NCBI RefSeq assembly: GCF_002243645.1
Contig: NZ_CP017704.1
Coordinates: 3,180,001 to 3,244,000 of the forward strand
DNA from: Peribacillus simplex NBRC 15720 = DSM 1321
GTDB taxonomy: Bacteria > Bacillota > Bacilli > Bacillales > DSM-1321
Direction of reading: 5' to 3'
Length of the DNA: 64,000 nucleotides
Shown here: positions 34,607-44,656 of the stretch, piece after piece
Layout: each line of letters begins with the position of its first letter
Position numbering within the stretch: position 1 is the stretch's first letter
Made by a program: the position numbers and the translations under genes
Notes under the pieces: model-generated
Told to the model about the DNA's origin: nothing
Database searches by the model: none
What the model saw: only the letters and a program-made list of their open reading frames with translations

Positions 34607-34621
34607 ATCTCAAATTGAGAT
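34607..34621. promoter_or_regulatory. GltC box I-like operator between gltC and gltA
   Basis: A perfect 15-base palindrome ATCTCAAATTGAGAT of the LysR T-N11-A type. A half-matching ATCGATTTGAAAAC at about 34651-34664 may be box II near the gltA promoter. The position next to gltC fits autoregulation plus activation of gltA. Confidence 0.75.
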
Positions 34622-34718
34622 AGATTCTATTAGAATTATATATTGTTTATATCGATTTGAAAACCTAGAATAAATGTAAGTGACATAACGGTGTAAGAAT
34701 ACGATGGGGGCGATTAAT

Positions 34719-37700
34719 ATGACATACAATCAAATACCAAAAGCACAAGGGCTCTACCATCCTGAATTTGAACATGATGCATGTGGGATCGGTTTATACG
34801 CTCATTTAAAAGGGCTTGCTACACATGACATCGTCAAACAAGGACTGAATATGCTGTGCCAATTAGATCATCGCGGCGGACAGGGCAGCGATCCCCTTAC
34901 AGGAGATGGCGCAGGATTAATGGTGCAGATTCCTGATGAATATTTCAGGCTGGCATGCCCGGAAATGAACTTGCCGGCAAAAGGACGCTATGGTGTAGGC
35001 ATGCTCTTTTTCTCTAACAATGATGATGAACGGAATGAAATTGAAGCTCGTTTGAATGCATTTATCGAACAAGAGGGCCAAACGCTATTAGGCTGGAGAA
35101 CGGTTCCTGTTGATGCAACGAAAATCGGGGAGGTCGGCAAGGAGACATGTCCGACGATCCGCCAAGTATTCATCGGGGCCAGCGATGAGATGACCGATGA
35201 TTTAGCTTTTGAGCGTAAATTGTTCATTATCAGAAAACAAGCTGAAAACTGGGCTCGTGAACGCGGCAATCGTTTTTATTTTGCCAGCCTTTCAAGTGCT
35301 ACGATCGTATACAAAGGATTGTTGACGCCAGAGCAGGTGGATGCTTTTTATCTTGACCTTCAACAGGAGTCTTTCGTTTCGGCTTTCGCTTTAGTGCATT
35401 CCCGCTTCAGCACGAATACTTTTCCTAGTTGGGAACGGGCACATCCTAACCGTTACCTGATCCATAATGGCGAAATCAATACGCTTAGAGGTAATGTGAA
35501 TTGGATGAAAGCTCGTGAGCAGCAGTTTGTTTCTGAAGCATTCGGGGATGACCTGAAAAAAGTCCTGCCTATTCTGGATATAGACGGCAGTGATTCCTCG
35601 ATTCTTGATAATGCACTTGAATTCTTCGTGCTTGCCGGGCGTAAACCGGCACATGCGGCGATGATGCTCATTCCTGAACCATGGACGGAAAATCCGCATA
35701 TGACGAAGGAAAAGAAGGCATTTTACGAATATCATAGCATGCTCATGGAGCCATGGGATGGTCCGACGGCCATATCCTTTACGAATGGCAAGCAAATCGG
35801 TGCCATCCTGGATCGAAATGGTTTGAGGCCGGCAAGGTATTATGTGACAAAAGATGATTACATCATTTTCTCCTCTGAAGTCGGCGTGATCGATGTGGAG
35901 CCGGAGAATGTATTATATAAAGATCGTTTAAGCCCAGGCAGAATGCTTTTAATAGATTTAGAGGAAGGCCGTATTGTTTCCGATGAAGAGATCAAGTCGG
36001 AAATGGCTCAGGAAAATCCTTACCAGCAATGGCTGGACGAACAGCTTGTTCAATTAAGTGACGAAGAACCTGTGCTCGAAGGGGAGCCATTGAGTGATTT
36101 GTTATTCAGGCAAAAAGCGTTCGGATACACGTATGAAGATGTCCAAAAATATTTACTGCCGGTCATTAATGAAGGCAAAGATCCACTGGGCAGCATGGGG
36201 AATGACATTCCGTTAGCGGTCTTATCAGATCGCCCGCAATCGCTTTTCAATTATTTCAAGCAATCCTTTGCACAGGTAACCAATCCGCCAATCGATTCGC
36301 TTCGTGAACAGATCGTCACGTCAACGATGACATTTCTGGGTGCGGAAGGAGATTTGCTGAAACCGGATGAAACGAATAGCCGCCGCATTCAATTGGATTC
36401 ACCTGTTTTGACGCCAGGTCAAATGCAGCAGTTGAAAGAAAATGCCTATCCTGAATTCAGGAGCAAAGTCATTCACACTTTATTTTCAGAAGATTTAGAG
36501 AGCGAACTCAATCGCATCTGCCGTGAAGCGGAACAAGCGATCGCTGATGGTGTCAGCCTTTTGATTTTATCTGACAAGGATATGAGCAAAGAAAAAGCTG
36601 CGATTCCTTCCCTGCTGGCTGCGAGCGCCCTTCATCAAGAGCTAATCCGTCATGGGAACCGTACGAAAGTGAGCATTATCGTTGAATCGGGGGAAACAAG
36701 GGAAGTCCATCATTATGCGTCCCTAATCGGGTATGGAGTGGATGCGATTTACCCGTACCTTGCTTATGAAACATATAAGCAGGCGGTATTGGAAGGCAGT
36801 TTGGCCATCAGCTACGAAGAAACGGTAAGGAAATATGTACGCTCGTTGACAGAAGGCATCGTAAAAGTGATGTCGAAAATGGGGATTTCAACGATTCAAA
36901 GTTATCGCGGCGCACAAATTTTCGAAGCGGTCGGAATCGGTGCTGAAGTGATCGAGCGCTATTTCAGCGGTACGGCATCGCAGCTTAGTGGGATCGATTT
37001 GGTAACGATCGCAGATGAAGCGTTGATTCGCCATAGGAAAGCTGCAGCCGATTCCCTTGACCAAACTCTTGAAAGCGGAAGTGATTTTCAATGGAGAAAA
37101 ACAGGGGAACATCATGCTTTCAATCCTAAAACGATCCATACACTGCAATGGGCCTGCCGGAAAGGCGATTATAATTTATTTAAGCAATATTCAAACTTGG
37201 CGAATGAAGAGAGACTCGGGTTTTTACGGAATTTATTCTCGTTCGATCAAAAACGCCAAAGCATTTCCATAGATGAAGTGGAATCCGTGGAATCCATCGT
37301 CAGCCGATTCAAAACGGGTGCGATGTCATTCGGTTCATTGAGTCAGGAAGCACATGAAACATTAGCGATTGCGATGAACCGTTTAGGCGGAAAAAGCAAT
37401 AGCGGTGAAGGCGGGGAGCATCCTAGCCGTTACCAACTGGATGAAAACGGCGATGACCGCCGCAGCGGAATTAAACAAATTGCGTCCGGTCGTTTTGGAG
37501 TGAAAAGCCATTACCTTGTTAATGCCGATGAACTTCAAATCAAAATGGCGCAAGGTGCAAAGCCGGGTGAAGGCGGCCAGCTGCCTGGAAACAAAGTATA
37601 TCCTTGGGTCGCAGAGGTCCGTGGTTCCACACCAGGTGTCGGCCTGATTTCACCGCCTCCGCATCATGATATCTATTCGATTGAAGATCTGGCACAGCTG

Positions 37701-39269
37701 ATCCATGATTTGAAAAATGCGAACCGTGATGCCAGGATCAGCGTCAAGCTTGTGTCAAAAGCAGGCGTAGGCACAATTGCGGCCGGTGTGGCCAAAGGAG
37801 CCGCAGATGTCATTGTTATCAGCGGGTATGATGGCGGTACGGGTGCATCACCAAAAACGAGTATCAAACATACAGGTCTTCCTTGGGAGCTGGGCCTTGC
37901 CGAAGCACATCAAACATTGATGCTGAATGGCCTGCGCAGCCGTGTAGTCCTTGAAACGGATGGAAAGTTAATGACGGGACGCGATGTGGTCATGGCAGCT
38001 ATCCTTGGAGCGGAAGAATTCGGCTTTGCTACAGCACCGCTTGTGGTCCTTGGCTGTGTCATGATGCGTGCTTGCCATTTGGATACATGTCCAGTCGGGG
38101 TAGCTACTCAAAACCCTGAGCTTCGCAGCAAATTCACTGGAGACCCTGATCATGTCGTGAATTTCATGCGCTTCATCGCTGAGGAAGTGCGGGAAACGAT
38201 GGCTGAGCTTGGTTTTAGAACACTGGAAGAAATGGTCGGCCGCACTGATGTTTTACAAGTGAGCGAGCGGGCACAAAACCATTGGAAAGCGAAGCATCTG
38301 GACTTGACGACACTTCTTTTCCAACCGGAGGGGATACGTACGTATCAACTTCCTCAAAACCATAAAATTGAAGAATCCTTGGATATACGTGAGATTTTAC
38401 CAGTTGTGGAGCCTGCTTTAAATGATCAAACCCAGGTGGATGTCAGCTTCCCGATTACAAACGTGAACCGTGTGGTCGGAACGATTGTCGGCAGTGAAGT
38501 ATCCAAACGCTATGGGGAAGAGGGGTTGCCTGAAGATACGATCACACTTCGTTTTACGGGATCGGCGGGCCAGAGCTTCGGTGCGTTCATTCCAAAAGGG
38601 ATGTCGATGTATTTGACAGGTGATGTCAATGACTATGTTGGGAAAGGCTTATCTGGCGGAAAGATCATTGTCACGGCACCTGCTGGCAATCAGATTGAGG
38701 CTGGGGACAATGTAATTGCCGGAAATATCGCCTTATACGGTGCAACAAGCGGCGAGGCCTACATTAATGGCCGTGCGGGAGAACGATTCGCAGTACGGAA
38801 CAGTGGAGTCAATGTCGTCGTTGAAGGAATTGGAGATCATGGCTGTGAGTATATGACAGGCGGACGCGTGGTCATCCTGGGCGACGTCGGCAAAAACTTT
38901 GCGGCAGGCATGTCAGGCGGCATCGCTTATGTACTTGCTGATGATGCAGAAGAATTCAAGGCATTATGCAATGGCGAAATGATAGAATTCGAGACGCTTG
39001 AGAATATGGATGATGCAAACGAGGTAAAAGAAATGCTTTACAGCCACCTTCATTATACAGAGAGTGCCAAAGCATCGTATGTACTGGAGAACTGGGAGGA
39101 TTTCGCTAAAAAATTCGTAAAAGTCATTCCGAAAGATTACAAACGGATGATGAAAAGCATCAATGAGCAGAAGCGTGCAGGACTAACGGATGAAGAAGCA
39201 ATCATGAGTGCGTTTCAAGCAAATGCCGTTCAAGATAAAAAAATCACTAAACAAGCTGTGATGCAGTAA
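34719..39269 (+). CDS. gltA: Glutamate synthase (NADPH), large subunit
   Basis: A 1516-aa enzyme. The N-terminal class II glutaminase domain has nucleophile Cys22 (HDACGIG). The central FMN-binding synthase domain carries the 3Fe-4S cysteines (CVMMRACHLDTCPVG), and the C-terminal GXGXG beta-helix domain follows (SGEAYINGRAGERFAVRNSG). It converts glutamine plus 2-oxoglutarate into two glutamates. ATG 34719 gives the MTYNQ start of B. subtilis GltA and follows GGGGGCG; ATG 34704 overlaps that site. Operon with gltB, likely activated by GltC. Confidence 0.97.
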   Translation: MTYNQIPKAQGLYHPEFEHDACGIGLYAHLKGLATHDIVKQGLNMLCQLDHRGGQGSDPLTGDGAGLMVQIPDEYFRLACPEMNLPAKGRYGVGMLFFSNNDDERNEIEARLNAFIEQEGQTLLGWRTVPVDATKIGEVGKETCPTIRQVFIGASDEMTDDLAFERKLFIIRKQAENWARERGNRFYFASLSSATIVYKGLLTPEQVDAFYLDLQQESFVSAFALVHSRFSTNTFPSWERAHPNRYLIHNGEINTLRGNVNWMKAREQQFVSEAFGDDLKKVLPILDIDGSDSSILDNALEFFVLAGRKPAHAAMMLIPEPWTENPHMTKEKKAFYEYHSMLMEPWDGPTAISFTNGKQIGAILDRNGLRPARYYVTKDDYIIFSSEVGVIDVEPENVLYKDRLSPGRMLLIDLEEGRIVSDEEIKSEMAQENPYQQWLDEQLVQLSDEEPVLEGEPLSDLLFRQKAFGYTYEDVQKYLLPVINEGKDPLGSMGNDIPLAVLSDRPQSLFNYFKQSFAQVTNPPIDSLREQIVTSTMTFLGAEGDLLKPDETNSRRIQLDSPVLTPGQMQQLKENAYPEFRSKVIHTLFSEDLESELNRICREAEQAIADGVSLLILSDKDMSKEKAAIPSLLAASALHQELIRHGNRTKVSIIVESGETREVHHYASLIGYGVDAIYPYLAYETYKQAVLEGSLAISYEETVRKYVRSLTEGIVKVMSKMGISTIQSYRGAQIFEAVGIGAEVIERYFSGTASQLSGIDLVTIADEALIRHRKAAADSLDQTLESGSDFQWRKTGEHHAFNPKTIHTLQWACRKGDYNLFKQYSNLANEERLGFLRNLFSFDQKRQSISIDEVESVESIVSRFKTGAMSFGSLSQEAHETLAIAMNRLGGKSNSGEGGEHPSRYQLDENGDDRRSGIKQIASGRFGVKSHYLVNADELQIKMAQGAKPGEGGQLPGNKVYPWVAEVRGSTPGVGLISPPPHHDIYSIEDLAQLIHDLKNANRDARISVKLVSKAGVGTIAAGVAKGAADVIVISGYDGGTGASPKTSIKHTGLPWELGLAEAHQTLMLNGLRSRVVLETDGKLMTGRDVVMAAILGAEEFGFATAPLVVLGCVMMRACHLDTCPVGVATQNPELRSKFTGDPDHVVNFMRFIAEEVRETMAELGFRTLEEMVGRTDVLQVSERAQNHWKAKHLDLTTLLFQPEGIRTYQLPQNHKIEESLDIREILPVVEPALNDQTQVDVSFPITNVNRVVGTIVGSEVSKRYGEEGLPEDTITLRFTGSAGQSFGAFIPKGMSMYLTGDVNDYVGKGLSGGKIIVTAPAGNQIEAGDNVIAGNIALYGATSGEAYINGRAGERFAVRNSGVNVVVEGIGDHGCEYMTGGRVVILGDVGKNFAAGMSGGIAYVLADDAEEFKALCNGEMIEFETLENMDDANEVKEMLYSHLHYTESAKASYVLENWEDFAKKFVKVIPKDYKRMMKSINEQKRAGLTDEEAIMSAFQANAVQDKKITKQAVMQ

Positions 39270-39285
39270 GGAAGGGGAGAGAAAG

Positions 39286-40767
39286 ATGGGAAAAGCAACA
39301 GGATTTATGGATTATCCGCGAGAAAAACCAAAAGACCGGAATCCTCTCACTCGTTTAAGCGACTGGAGAGAATATACAGCTCCTTTCTCTGATGAAAAGT
39401 TAAGTACACAGGGAGCGCGGTGTATGGACTGCGCCACCCCTTTCTGCCATATGGGCATGGAATTGAACCGGGTAACGACAGGCTGTCCGATTCATAATCT
39501 GATCCCGGAGTGGAATGATTTGGTATACCGCGGCAGATGGAAAGAAGCATTGGACCGTTTATCGAAAACGAATAATTTCCCTGAATTCACCGGGCGCGTC
39601 TGCCCGGCCCCTTGTGAAGGGTCTTGTACGGTGGCGATAAGCGATCCTGCCGTTACCATCAAGAACATTGAACGGACCATCATCGATAAAGGATTTGAAA
39701 ATGGCTGGATCACGCCTCGCATCCCTGAAAGCAGGACCGGCAAGAAAATTGCCATCATCGGTTCAGGCCCGGCAGGATTGGCGAGTGCCGACCAGTTGAA
39801 TCAAGCAGGTCATTCGGTCACGGTTTATGAGCGCTCAGACCGTGCAGGCGGGCTGTTGACATACGGCATCCCGAACATGAAACTTGAAAAAGATGTCGTT
39901 GCACGCCGAATCAAATTATTGACCCAGGAAGGCATCGACTTCATTACCAATACAGAAGTAGGCAAAGATATTTCAGCTGAAGAACTGCAAGATCAATATG
40001 ATGCAGTCATCCTTTGCACAGGTGCCCAAAAGCAGCGTGACCTGAAAATTGAAGGACGTGAAGCAACAGGCATTCACCTTGCAATGGATTACTTGACGAC
40101 TTCGACTAAAAGCCTGTTGGACTCCAATTTTGAAGACGGCAAGTTTTTAGACACTAAGGGGAAGGACGTCATCGTCATCGGCGGCGGGGATACAGGAGCT
40201 GACTGTGTCGCGACTGCCCTTCGCCAGGAATGTAAGAGCGTCGTACAATTCGGGAAGCATCCAATCCTTCCGACGGCCCGTACATCCGATAATATGTGGC
40301 CAGCCTACCCGAATGTTTTTTCCCTTGATTATGCGTATGAAGAAGCGGAAGCGAAATTCGGTGCAGATCCGCGTCAATATTCAATCCAAACAAAAAAAAT
40401 CGTAGCCGATGAAAATGGCAACGTTAAAGAACTGCACACAATCTCAATGGAAAAAATCAAAGGCGATGACGGAATGTACATTTTCAGGGAAGTTCCAGGA
40501 ACTGAAAAAGTATGGCCTGCACAATTCGTTTTCATCGCAATCGGATTTGAAGGAACGGAAATGCCGCTATTAACTCAATTTGGCGTAGAAACAGTCAATC
40601 AAAAAATTGATGCCGTTTATGGCGAGTACAGAACGAATGTCGAAGGAGTTTTCGCTGCCGGAGATGCAAGGAGAGGGCAAAGCCTCATCGTTTGGGCAAT
40701 CAATGAAGGCCGTGAAGTAGCGCGGGAAGTTGACCGCTACTTGATGGGCGCAACGGTATTGCCTTAA
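39286..40767 (+). CDS. gltB: Glutamate synthase (NADPH), small subunit
   Basis: A 493-aa flavoprotein that passes electrons from NADPH to GltA. The N-terminal half has cysteine clusters for 4Fe-4S centres ([21 protein letters not shown]). The FAD site is [10 protein letters not shown] and the NADPH site [12 protein letters not shown] 39286 follows GGAAGGGGAG, 16 nt after gltA. Confidence 0.97.
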   Translation: MGKATGFMDYPREKPKDRNPLTRLSDWREYTAPFSDEKLSTQGARCMDCATPFCHMGMELNRVTTGCPIHNLIPEWNDLVYRGRWKEALDRLSKTNNFPEFTGRVCPAPCEGSCTVAISDPAVTIKNIERTIIDKGFENGWITPRIPESRTGKKIAIIGSGPAGLASADQLNQAGHSVTVYERSDRAGGLLTYGIPNMKLEKDVVARRIKLLTQEGIDFITNTEVGKDISAEELQDQYDAVILCTGAQKQRDLKIEGREATGIHLAMDYLTTSTKSLLDSNFEDGKFLDTKGKDVIVIGGGDTGADCVATALRQECKSVVQFGKHPILPTARTSDNMWPAYPNVFSLDYAYEEAEAKFGADPRQYSIQTKKIVADENGNVKELHTISMEKIKGDDGMYIFREVPGTEKVWPAQFVFIAIGFEGTEMPLLTQFGVETVNQKIDAVYGEYRTNVEGVFAAGDARRGQSLIVWAINEGREVAREVDRYLMGATVLP

Positions 40768-40779
40768 TTATTTTAAATA

Positions 40780-40809
40780 AAGAAGTGCCATAATGGTGCT
40801 TCTTTTTTT
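40780..40809 (+). terminator. Intrinsic terminator of gltAB
   Basis: Stem AAGAAGTGCCA / TGGTGCTTCTT (two G-T pairs) followed by a T-run. Confidence 0.82.
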
Positions 40810-40826
40810 GTGATGGGAAATGTGGT

Positions 40827-40938
40827 ACTCACGAGTAAATGCCCGGAATTCACGAGTAAAATGGCTAAACTCACGAGTTTGAAACTCACGAGTAAACGGT
40901 CGAAACTCACGATTAAACGCCGAAACACACGAGTAAAG
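40827..40938. repeat. Tandem array of six ~21-nt repeats (ACTCACGAGT family)
   Basis: Units start at 40827, 40848, 40869, 40884, 40905 and 40925. Spacing is 21 nt except for one shortened 15-nt unit and one 20-nt unit. The core is ACTCACGAGTAAA. It is the same family as 16187-16312 (opposite orientation) and 264-273. It lies between two terminators at convergent gene ends, with no coding capacity. Confidence 0.9.
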
Positions 40939-40981
40939 ATACCTTGCTAAAGAAGAGGGACGTCAAGGATTGATGGTATAC

Positions 40982-41021
40982 AAATTAGGCGAGCAGTATA
41001 TAAATACTGTTCGCCTAATTT
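40982..41021 (-). terminator. Strong hairpin terminator after yxeQ
   Basis: An 18-base stem (AAATTAGGCGAGCAGTAT pairing with ATACTGTTCGCCTAATTT, one G-T pair) with a four-base loop, directly at the yxeQ stop. Confidence 0.88.
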
Positions 41022-41022
41022 A

Positions 41023-42363
41023 CTAGTTTCTATAGTCAGCTTCTTGAAGAACACCAAGGGATGTGTGATTCAGTGCATGGACAGCTGCTATTATTTTTTC
41101 TGTCTCTACTTCATCTCCTACGGCTTTATGCAATTTTTCTTTTAGCTGGGATTTTGTTAATGGATTTCCAGGACTTCCTTTAGGTGTATCGATTCGTTTC
41201 GAAAGTACATCCCCATTCGTTGTGGTCACGGTCACAATTGTAAATCGTCCCACTGGGAGTGCTGCTTTGGAAGGCTTGATCGTTGCATCCGTCTCTCTAT
41301 TTACTTTTTGAAAGGATTCTCTCCATGAATGGGGAATAGGTTTCGATTCAAAAGAAGCAAAGGTCAGGGGTTTGCCTGTTAGTGCGAGCCATACAATATA
41401 CTCAATCGAAAATCTTCCTTCTTCACCAGTCGATGGGTTATGGTGGATCAAAGCGGAATCACCATTTGGAGGAAAGCAAACACTCACCGACTCAATATCA
41501 TCTTCCGACAAATCATACGTCTTATGTAAAAAGACAGCTGCATCAGCGCCATGTGCCGCAGCAGAACAAAAAGGGTACTGTTTAAACCATAATCCTGGTG
41601 TTACTATCCGCCATGTCTTTCCCCAGTTCACCGTCAAATCTGGAACTCTATTTTCTGCATATACCTCAAAGAAACCATTCTTATCGTTCAAAAAGTCGGG
41701 GTTGCTATGTAAACCCATCCGAATCCAATCGGCGGAGTCCACAGCGTTTTTAGCAGCAATCCCTACATGGAGCGGCTTTACCACAGTACCAAATTGGAGT
41801 CGTAAACCCGCCGATTGGGTAGCGGCAAGACTCATGGTTTCAGCTATTAAGCGTGGTGAGTATTCCCGTAAATAGGCAACCGCACCAGCTGCAGCTATTA
41901 CGCCAAGTGTAGCTGTATTATGCCAACCTTTTGTATAATGATAGGGATTCATAGCCTCTCCAAACCGAGCCATGATCTCCACACCAACCACATAGGCAGC
42001 TAAAAAGCGTTTCCCGGACATTTCAGGTTCTCCAACTGCTAATAAAGCAGACAAGATGACTGCGCTTGGATGACCTCGTACATCTGAATGTACATCATCA
42101 TAATCTAGTAAATGGGCTTGAAAGCCATTGAAGAGTGCTGCTTGGGATCTTGTTGCATGTATGTGACTTCCAATCAAGTAACTCGTCCCATTTCCGCCTT
42201 CTTCCAAAATGATTTGCTTTAAAATCGTAATTTCCTTTTCGGATTTTGTTTGATAGGAAACAGCAAGATAATCAAGAAGTCCTTCGATTGCAGCCTGTAA
42301 TACTACTTCATTTACCAACGGAGTGGAATGATAAATCATTTCAGATAACCTTTCCGTGTTCAT
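41023..42363 (-). CDS. yxeQ: YxeQ-like MmgE/PrpD family protein
   Basis: A ~446-aa MmgE/PrpD-family protein: LLDYDDVHSDVRGHPSAVILSALLA, GWHNTATLGVIAAAGAVA and KQYPFCSAAAHGADA. The family includes 2-methylcitrate dehydratase and isomerase/dehydratase-like enzymes of dicarboxylate metabolism. It is the last gene of a yxeK-L-M-N-O-Q order that mirrors the B. subtilis yxe operon. Its role in S-(2-succino)cysteine use is not settled; acting on the four-carbon acid is a guess. ATG 42363 follows AAGGAAG; GTG 42372 is an alternative. Confidence 0.85.
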   Translation of the reverse strand: MNTERLSEMIYHSTPLVNEVVLQAAIEGLLDYLAVSYQTKSEKEITILKQIILEEGGNGTSYLIGSHIHATRSQAALFNGFQAHLLDYDDVHSDVRGHPSAVILSALLAVGEPEMSGKRFLAAYVVGVEIMARFGEAMNPYHYTKGWHNTATLGVIAAAGAVAYLREYSPRLIAETMSLAATQSAGLRLQFGTVVKPLHVGIAAKNAVDSADWIRMGLHSNPDFLNDKNGFFEVYAENRVPDLTVNWGKTWRIVTPGLWFKQYPFCSAAAHGADAAVFLHKTYDLSEDDIESVSVCFPPNGDSALIHHNPSTGEEGRFSIEYIVWLALTGKPLTFASFESKPIPHSWRESFQKVNRETDATIKPSKAALPVGRFTIVTVTTTNGDVLSKRIDTPKGSPGNPLTKSQLKEKLHKAVGDEVETEKIIAAVHALNHTSLGVLQEADYRN

Positions 42364-42368
42364 GCACT

Positions 42369-43136
42369 TCACTTCCTTATTTGCCTGGCAGATCCGTCCG
42401 TTTCATCTCCCATTTGCCGTAAAAAACGCTGGGTTCGCGGATTAAGGGAATGCTCAATAACTTGTTCTGGGGTGCCTTGTTCGATAATATGTCCATCTGC
42501 CATGAATATGACATGGTCAGCAACTTCCTTCGCAAATTGCATTTCGTGCGTCACGATCACCATTGTGGTATCCTCTTTCGCTAACTCCCGTATTACTTGT
42601 AAAACCTCATTAACCAATTCGGGATCTAGAGCGGAGGTAGGCTCATCAAATAGAATGGCATGTGGTTTTACAGCTAATGCTCTAGCGATGCTAACACGCT
42701 GCTGTTGTCCACCAGATAAGGTAGCGGGGTATTGGTTGGCTTGTTTTTCTAAGCCAACCCGTTTCAATAAATCCACGCCGATTTGAATGGCTTCCTCTTT
42801 TTTCATCTTTTTGCTGACAAGCAATGCTTCAATCACGTTCTTTAAAGCTGTTTTATTTTTAAAAAGGTTATAGTGTTGGAATACCATCGCTGTTTGCTGT
42901 CTTAATTGGTACGCGTCTCTCTCTTTATATTTTTGGGTATCCAATTTTACATCCTTGATTTCGATGGTGCCGCTGTTGGGCTTTTCCAACAAGTTCAGAC
43001 AGCGTAATAACGTTGATTTTCCAGAACCGGATGGCCCAATAATGGCGACAACTTCCCCGGTTCTTATATCCAAGTTAATATCGTTCAATACTTGTTTATC
43101 ATCAAAATATTTGGTTAAGTTTCTTACTTTTATCAT
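42369..43136 (-). CDS. yxeO: YxeO-like amino-acid ABC transporter ATPase
   Basis: A 255-aa polar-amino-acid-type ATPase. Walker A GPSGSGKS is at 34-41, followed by LSGGQQQR, Walker B ILFDEP and TSALDPE. It is closely related to cystine and S-substituted cysteine transport ATPases (TcyN/YxeO). ATG 43136 follows AGAAGGTG, four bases after the end of yxeN. Confidence 0.9.
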   Translation of the reverse strand: MIKVRNLTKYFDDKQVLNDINLDIRTGEVVAIIGPSGSGKSTLLRCLNLLEKPNSGTIEIKDVKLDTQKYKERDAYQLRQQTAMVFQHYNLFKNKTALKNVIEALLVSKKMKKEEAIQIGVDLLKRVGLEKQANQYPATLSGGQQQRVSIARALAVKPHAILFDEPTSALDPELVNEVLQVIRELAKEDTTMVIVTHEMQFAKEVADHVIFMADGHIIEQGTPEQVIEHSLNPRTQRFLRQMGDETDGSARQIRK

Positions 43137-43140
43137 ATGA

Positions 43141-43812
43141 TCACCTTCTAAGTGGTTTGCTGAGCCAAATCTCCAGATATTTTTGTATCCAAGAATAAAG
43201 AATAACCAATAGCCAGTAAATCAAGCCAACCACCAAATACGTCTCGAAAAAGCGCATGTTAGCGGATGCAATCATTTTCCCCTCTGCAAATAGTTCCGTA
43301 ATTCCTAATGTAAAGGCAAGGGACGTTTCTTTAATCAAAGATATAAACGTATTCCCTGTTGCTGGCAATGCATTTAAAGCAGCTTGTGGTAAAATGATTC
43401 GCGAGTAAATCTGCACTCTTTTCATGCCAGTTGCAAGGCCAGCTTCCATCTGACCTTTGTCCACGGAATTCAATCCAGCTCGGAAAATTTCTGCTAAATA
43501 AGAGGATTCTTTCAAACTAAATCCAATGATCGCCGCCGTGATTGCTTCCATCGTTGACAACGACGGGAATAACTGTGGTAAACCGTAGTAAATGATGAAT
43601 AATTGTACCAATGTTGGCATTCCTCGAAATAAAGAGATATATAAGCCTGCCAAATGGGTGATTCCAAAAATATTACTATTTCTTATTAAGGCTACTACAA
43701 GTCCGATAATAATGGCTAAAACCATCGATATGATGGCTAAAACCAGAGTGATTGGAATAAATTTTGCGATTTGTAGGGAAATTTCCAACATATATTGTAA
43801 ATCAAAATTCAT
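43141..43812 (-). CDS. yxeN: YxeN-like amino-acid ABC transporter permease
   Basis: A 223-aa HisM/GlnP-type permease with five helices and the family loop (GLATGMKRVQIYSRIILPQA). SLFRGMPTLVQLFIIYYGLP is the usual N-terminal signature. ATG 43812 has GGAGG eleven bases upstream. It is part of an importer with YxeM and YxeO. Confidence 0.9.
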   Translation of the reverse strand: MNFDLQYMLEISLQIAKFIPITLVLAIISMVLAIIIGLVVALIRNSNIFGITHLAGLYISLFRGMPTLVQLFIIYYGLPQLFPSLSTMEAITAAIIGFSLKESSYLAEIFRAGLNSVDKGQMEAGLATGMKRVQIYSRIILPQAALNALPATGNTFISLIKETSLAFTLGITELFAEGKMIASANMRFFETYLVVGLIYWLLVILYSWIQKYLEIWLSKPLRR

Positions 43813-43836
43813 AATGCTTTAAAACCTCCGCTATGC

Positions 43837-44637
43837 TTATTCGCCGGAATTCGTGGTGATATCTTCACCAAAATATTTATTGGAAAGCTTCGCTAATGTA
43901 CCATCTTCTTTAAGTTTTTTTATTTCTGTCGTGAATTCTTCATTTAATTTTTTACCTTTTTCTGTTTTGGGAAATGGATATCCTACATTTTCATAGGCCA
44001 CTGGATCACCGACTAGTTTTAACGGAAGATCATTTTTCTTTATTTCTGCAACTAGGATTGGGCGGGAATTGATATATCCATCTACACGGTTGTTAATGGC
44101 ATCTTGCATTGCGCCATCCCGAGTTTCATAGGTTCGTATTTTGATATCGCCGTTTTTATCATATTTTTCTAGGTTTGCAACGTTATTAGACCCCAACACA
44201 CCGGAAACGGTTTTGCCTTTAAGATCATCCAAACTTTTAATATCATTGTTTTTTGTGCTTGATACAATTTGTGCACCATAATAACTATATGGCTCTGTAA
44301 AATTAAATTGCTCTTGTCGTTCTGTTGTAATGGCAACGGCATTCGCAACGGTGTCCAATTTACCTGATCCCAATTGCCCCATTATCCCACTGAAATCAGA
44401 AGTGACCCACTCTACCTTGTATCCTAAATCCTTAGCGATGCGTTCTGTAAGTTCTACGTCAAAACCTGTTAATTTACCATCCTCTTGATAACCATTTGGG
44501 TAGCTTTGGCCAGTTGACCCCACTTTGATTGTTTTTTGTTCGGAATCTTTAGCCGTATCCTCTTGTTTTGAATTGCCACATGCTGCAAGTACTAATATGA
44601 AAAGTAAAGAGAGTCCAAGGGAAAGTATTTTTTTCAT
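43837..44637 (-). CDS. yxeM: YxeM-like amino-acid-binding lipoprotein
   Basis: A 266-aa SBP_bac_3 protein with a lipoprotein signal (lipobox LAAC, Cys about residue 20). The binding domain has GSTGQSYPNGYQEDGKLTGFDVEL, the common start of cystine-type binding proteins, and RDGAMQDAINNRVDGYI. It likely captures S-(2-succino)cysteine or a related S-substituted cysteine. ATG 44637 follows AGGAGG. Confidence 0.88.
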   Translation of the reverse strand: MKKILSLGLSLLFILVLAACGNSKQEDTAKDSEQKTIKVGSTGQSYPNGYQEDGKLTGFDVELTERIAKDLGYKVEWVTSDFSGIMGQLGSGKLDTVANAVAITTERQEQFNFTEPYSYYGAQIVSSTKNNDIKSLDDLKGKTVSGVLGSNNVANLEKYDKNGDIKIRTYETRDGAMQDAINNRVDGYINSRPILVAEIKKNDLPLKLVGDPVAYENVGYPFPKTEKGKKLNEEFTTEIKKLKEDGTLAKLSNKYFGEDITTNSGE

Positions 44638-44656
44638 CGTTATTTTCCTCCTATTT

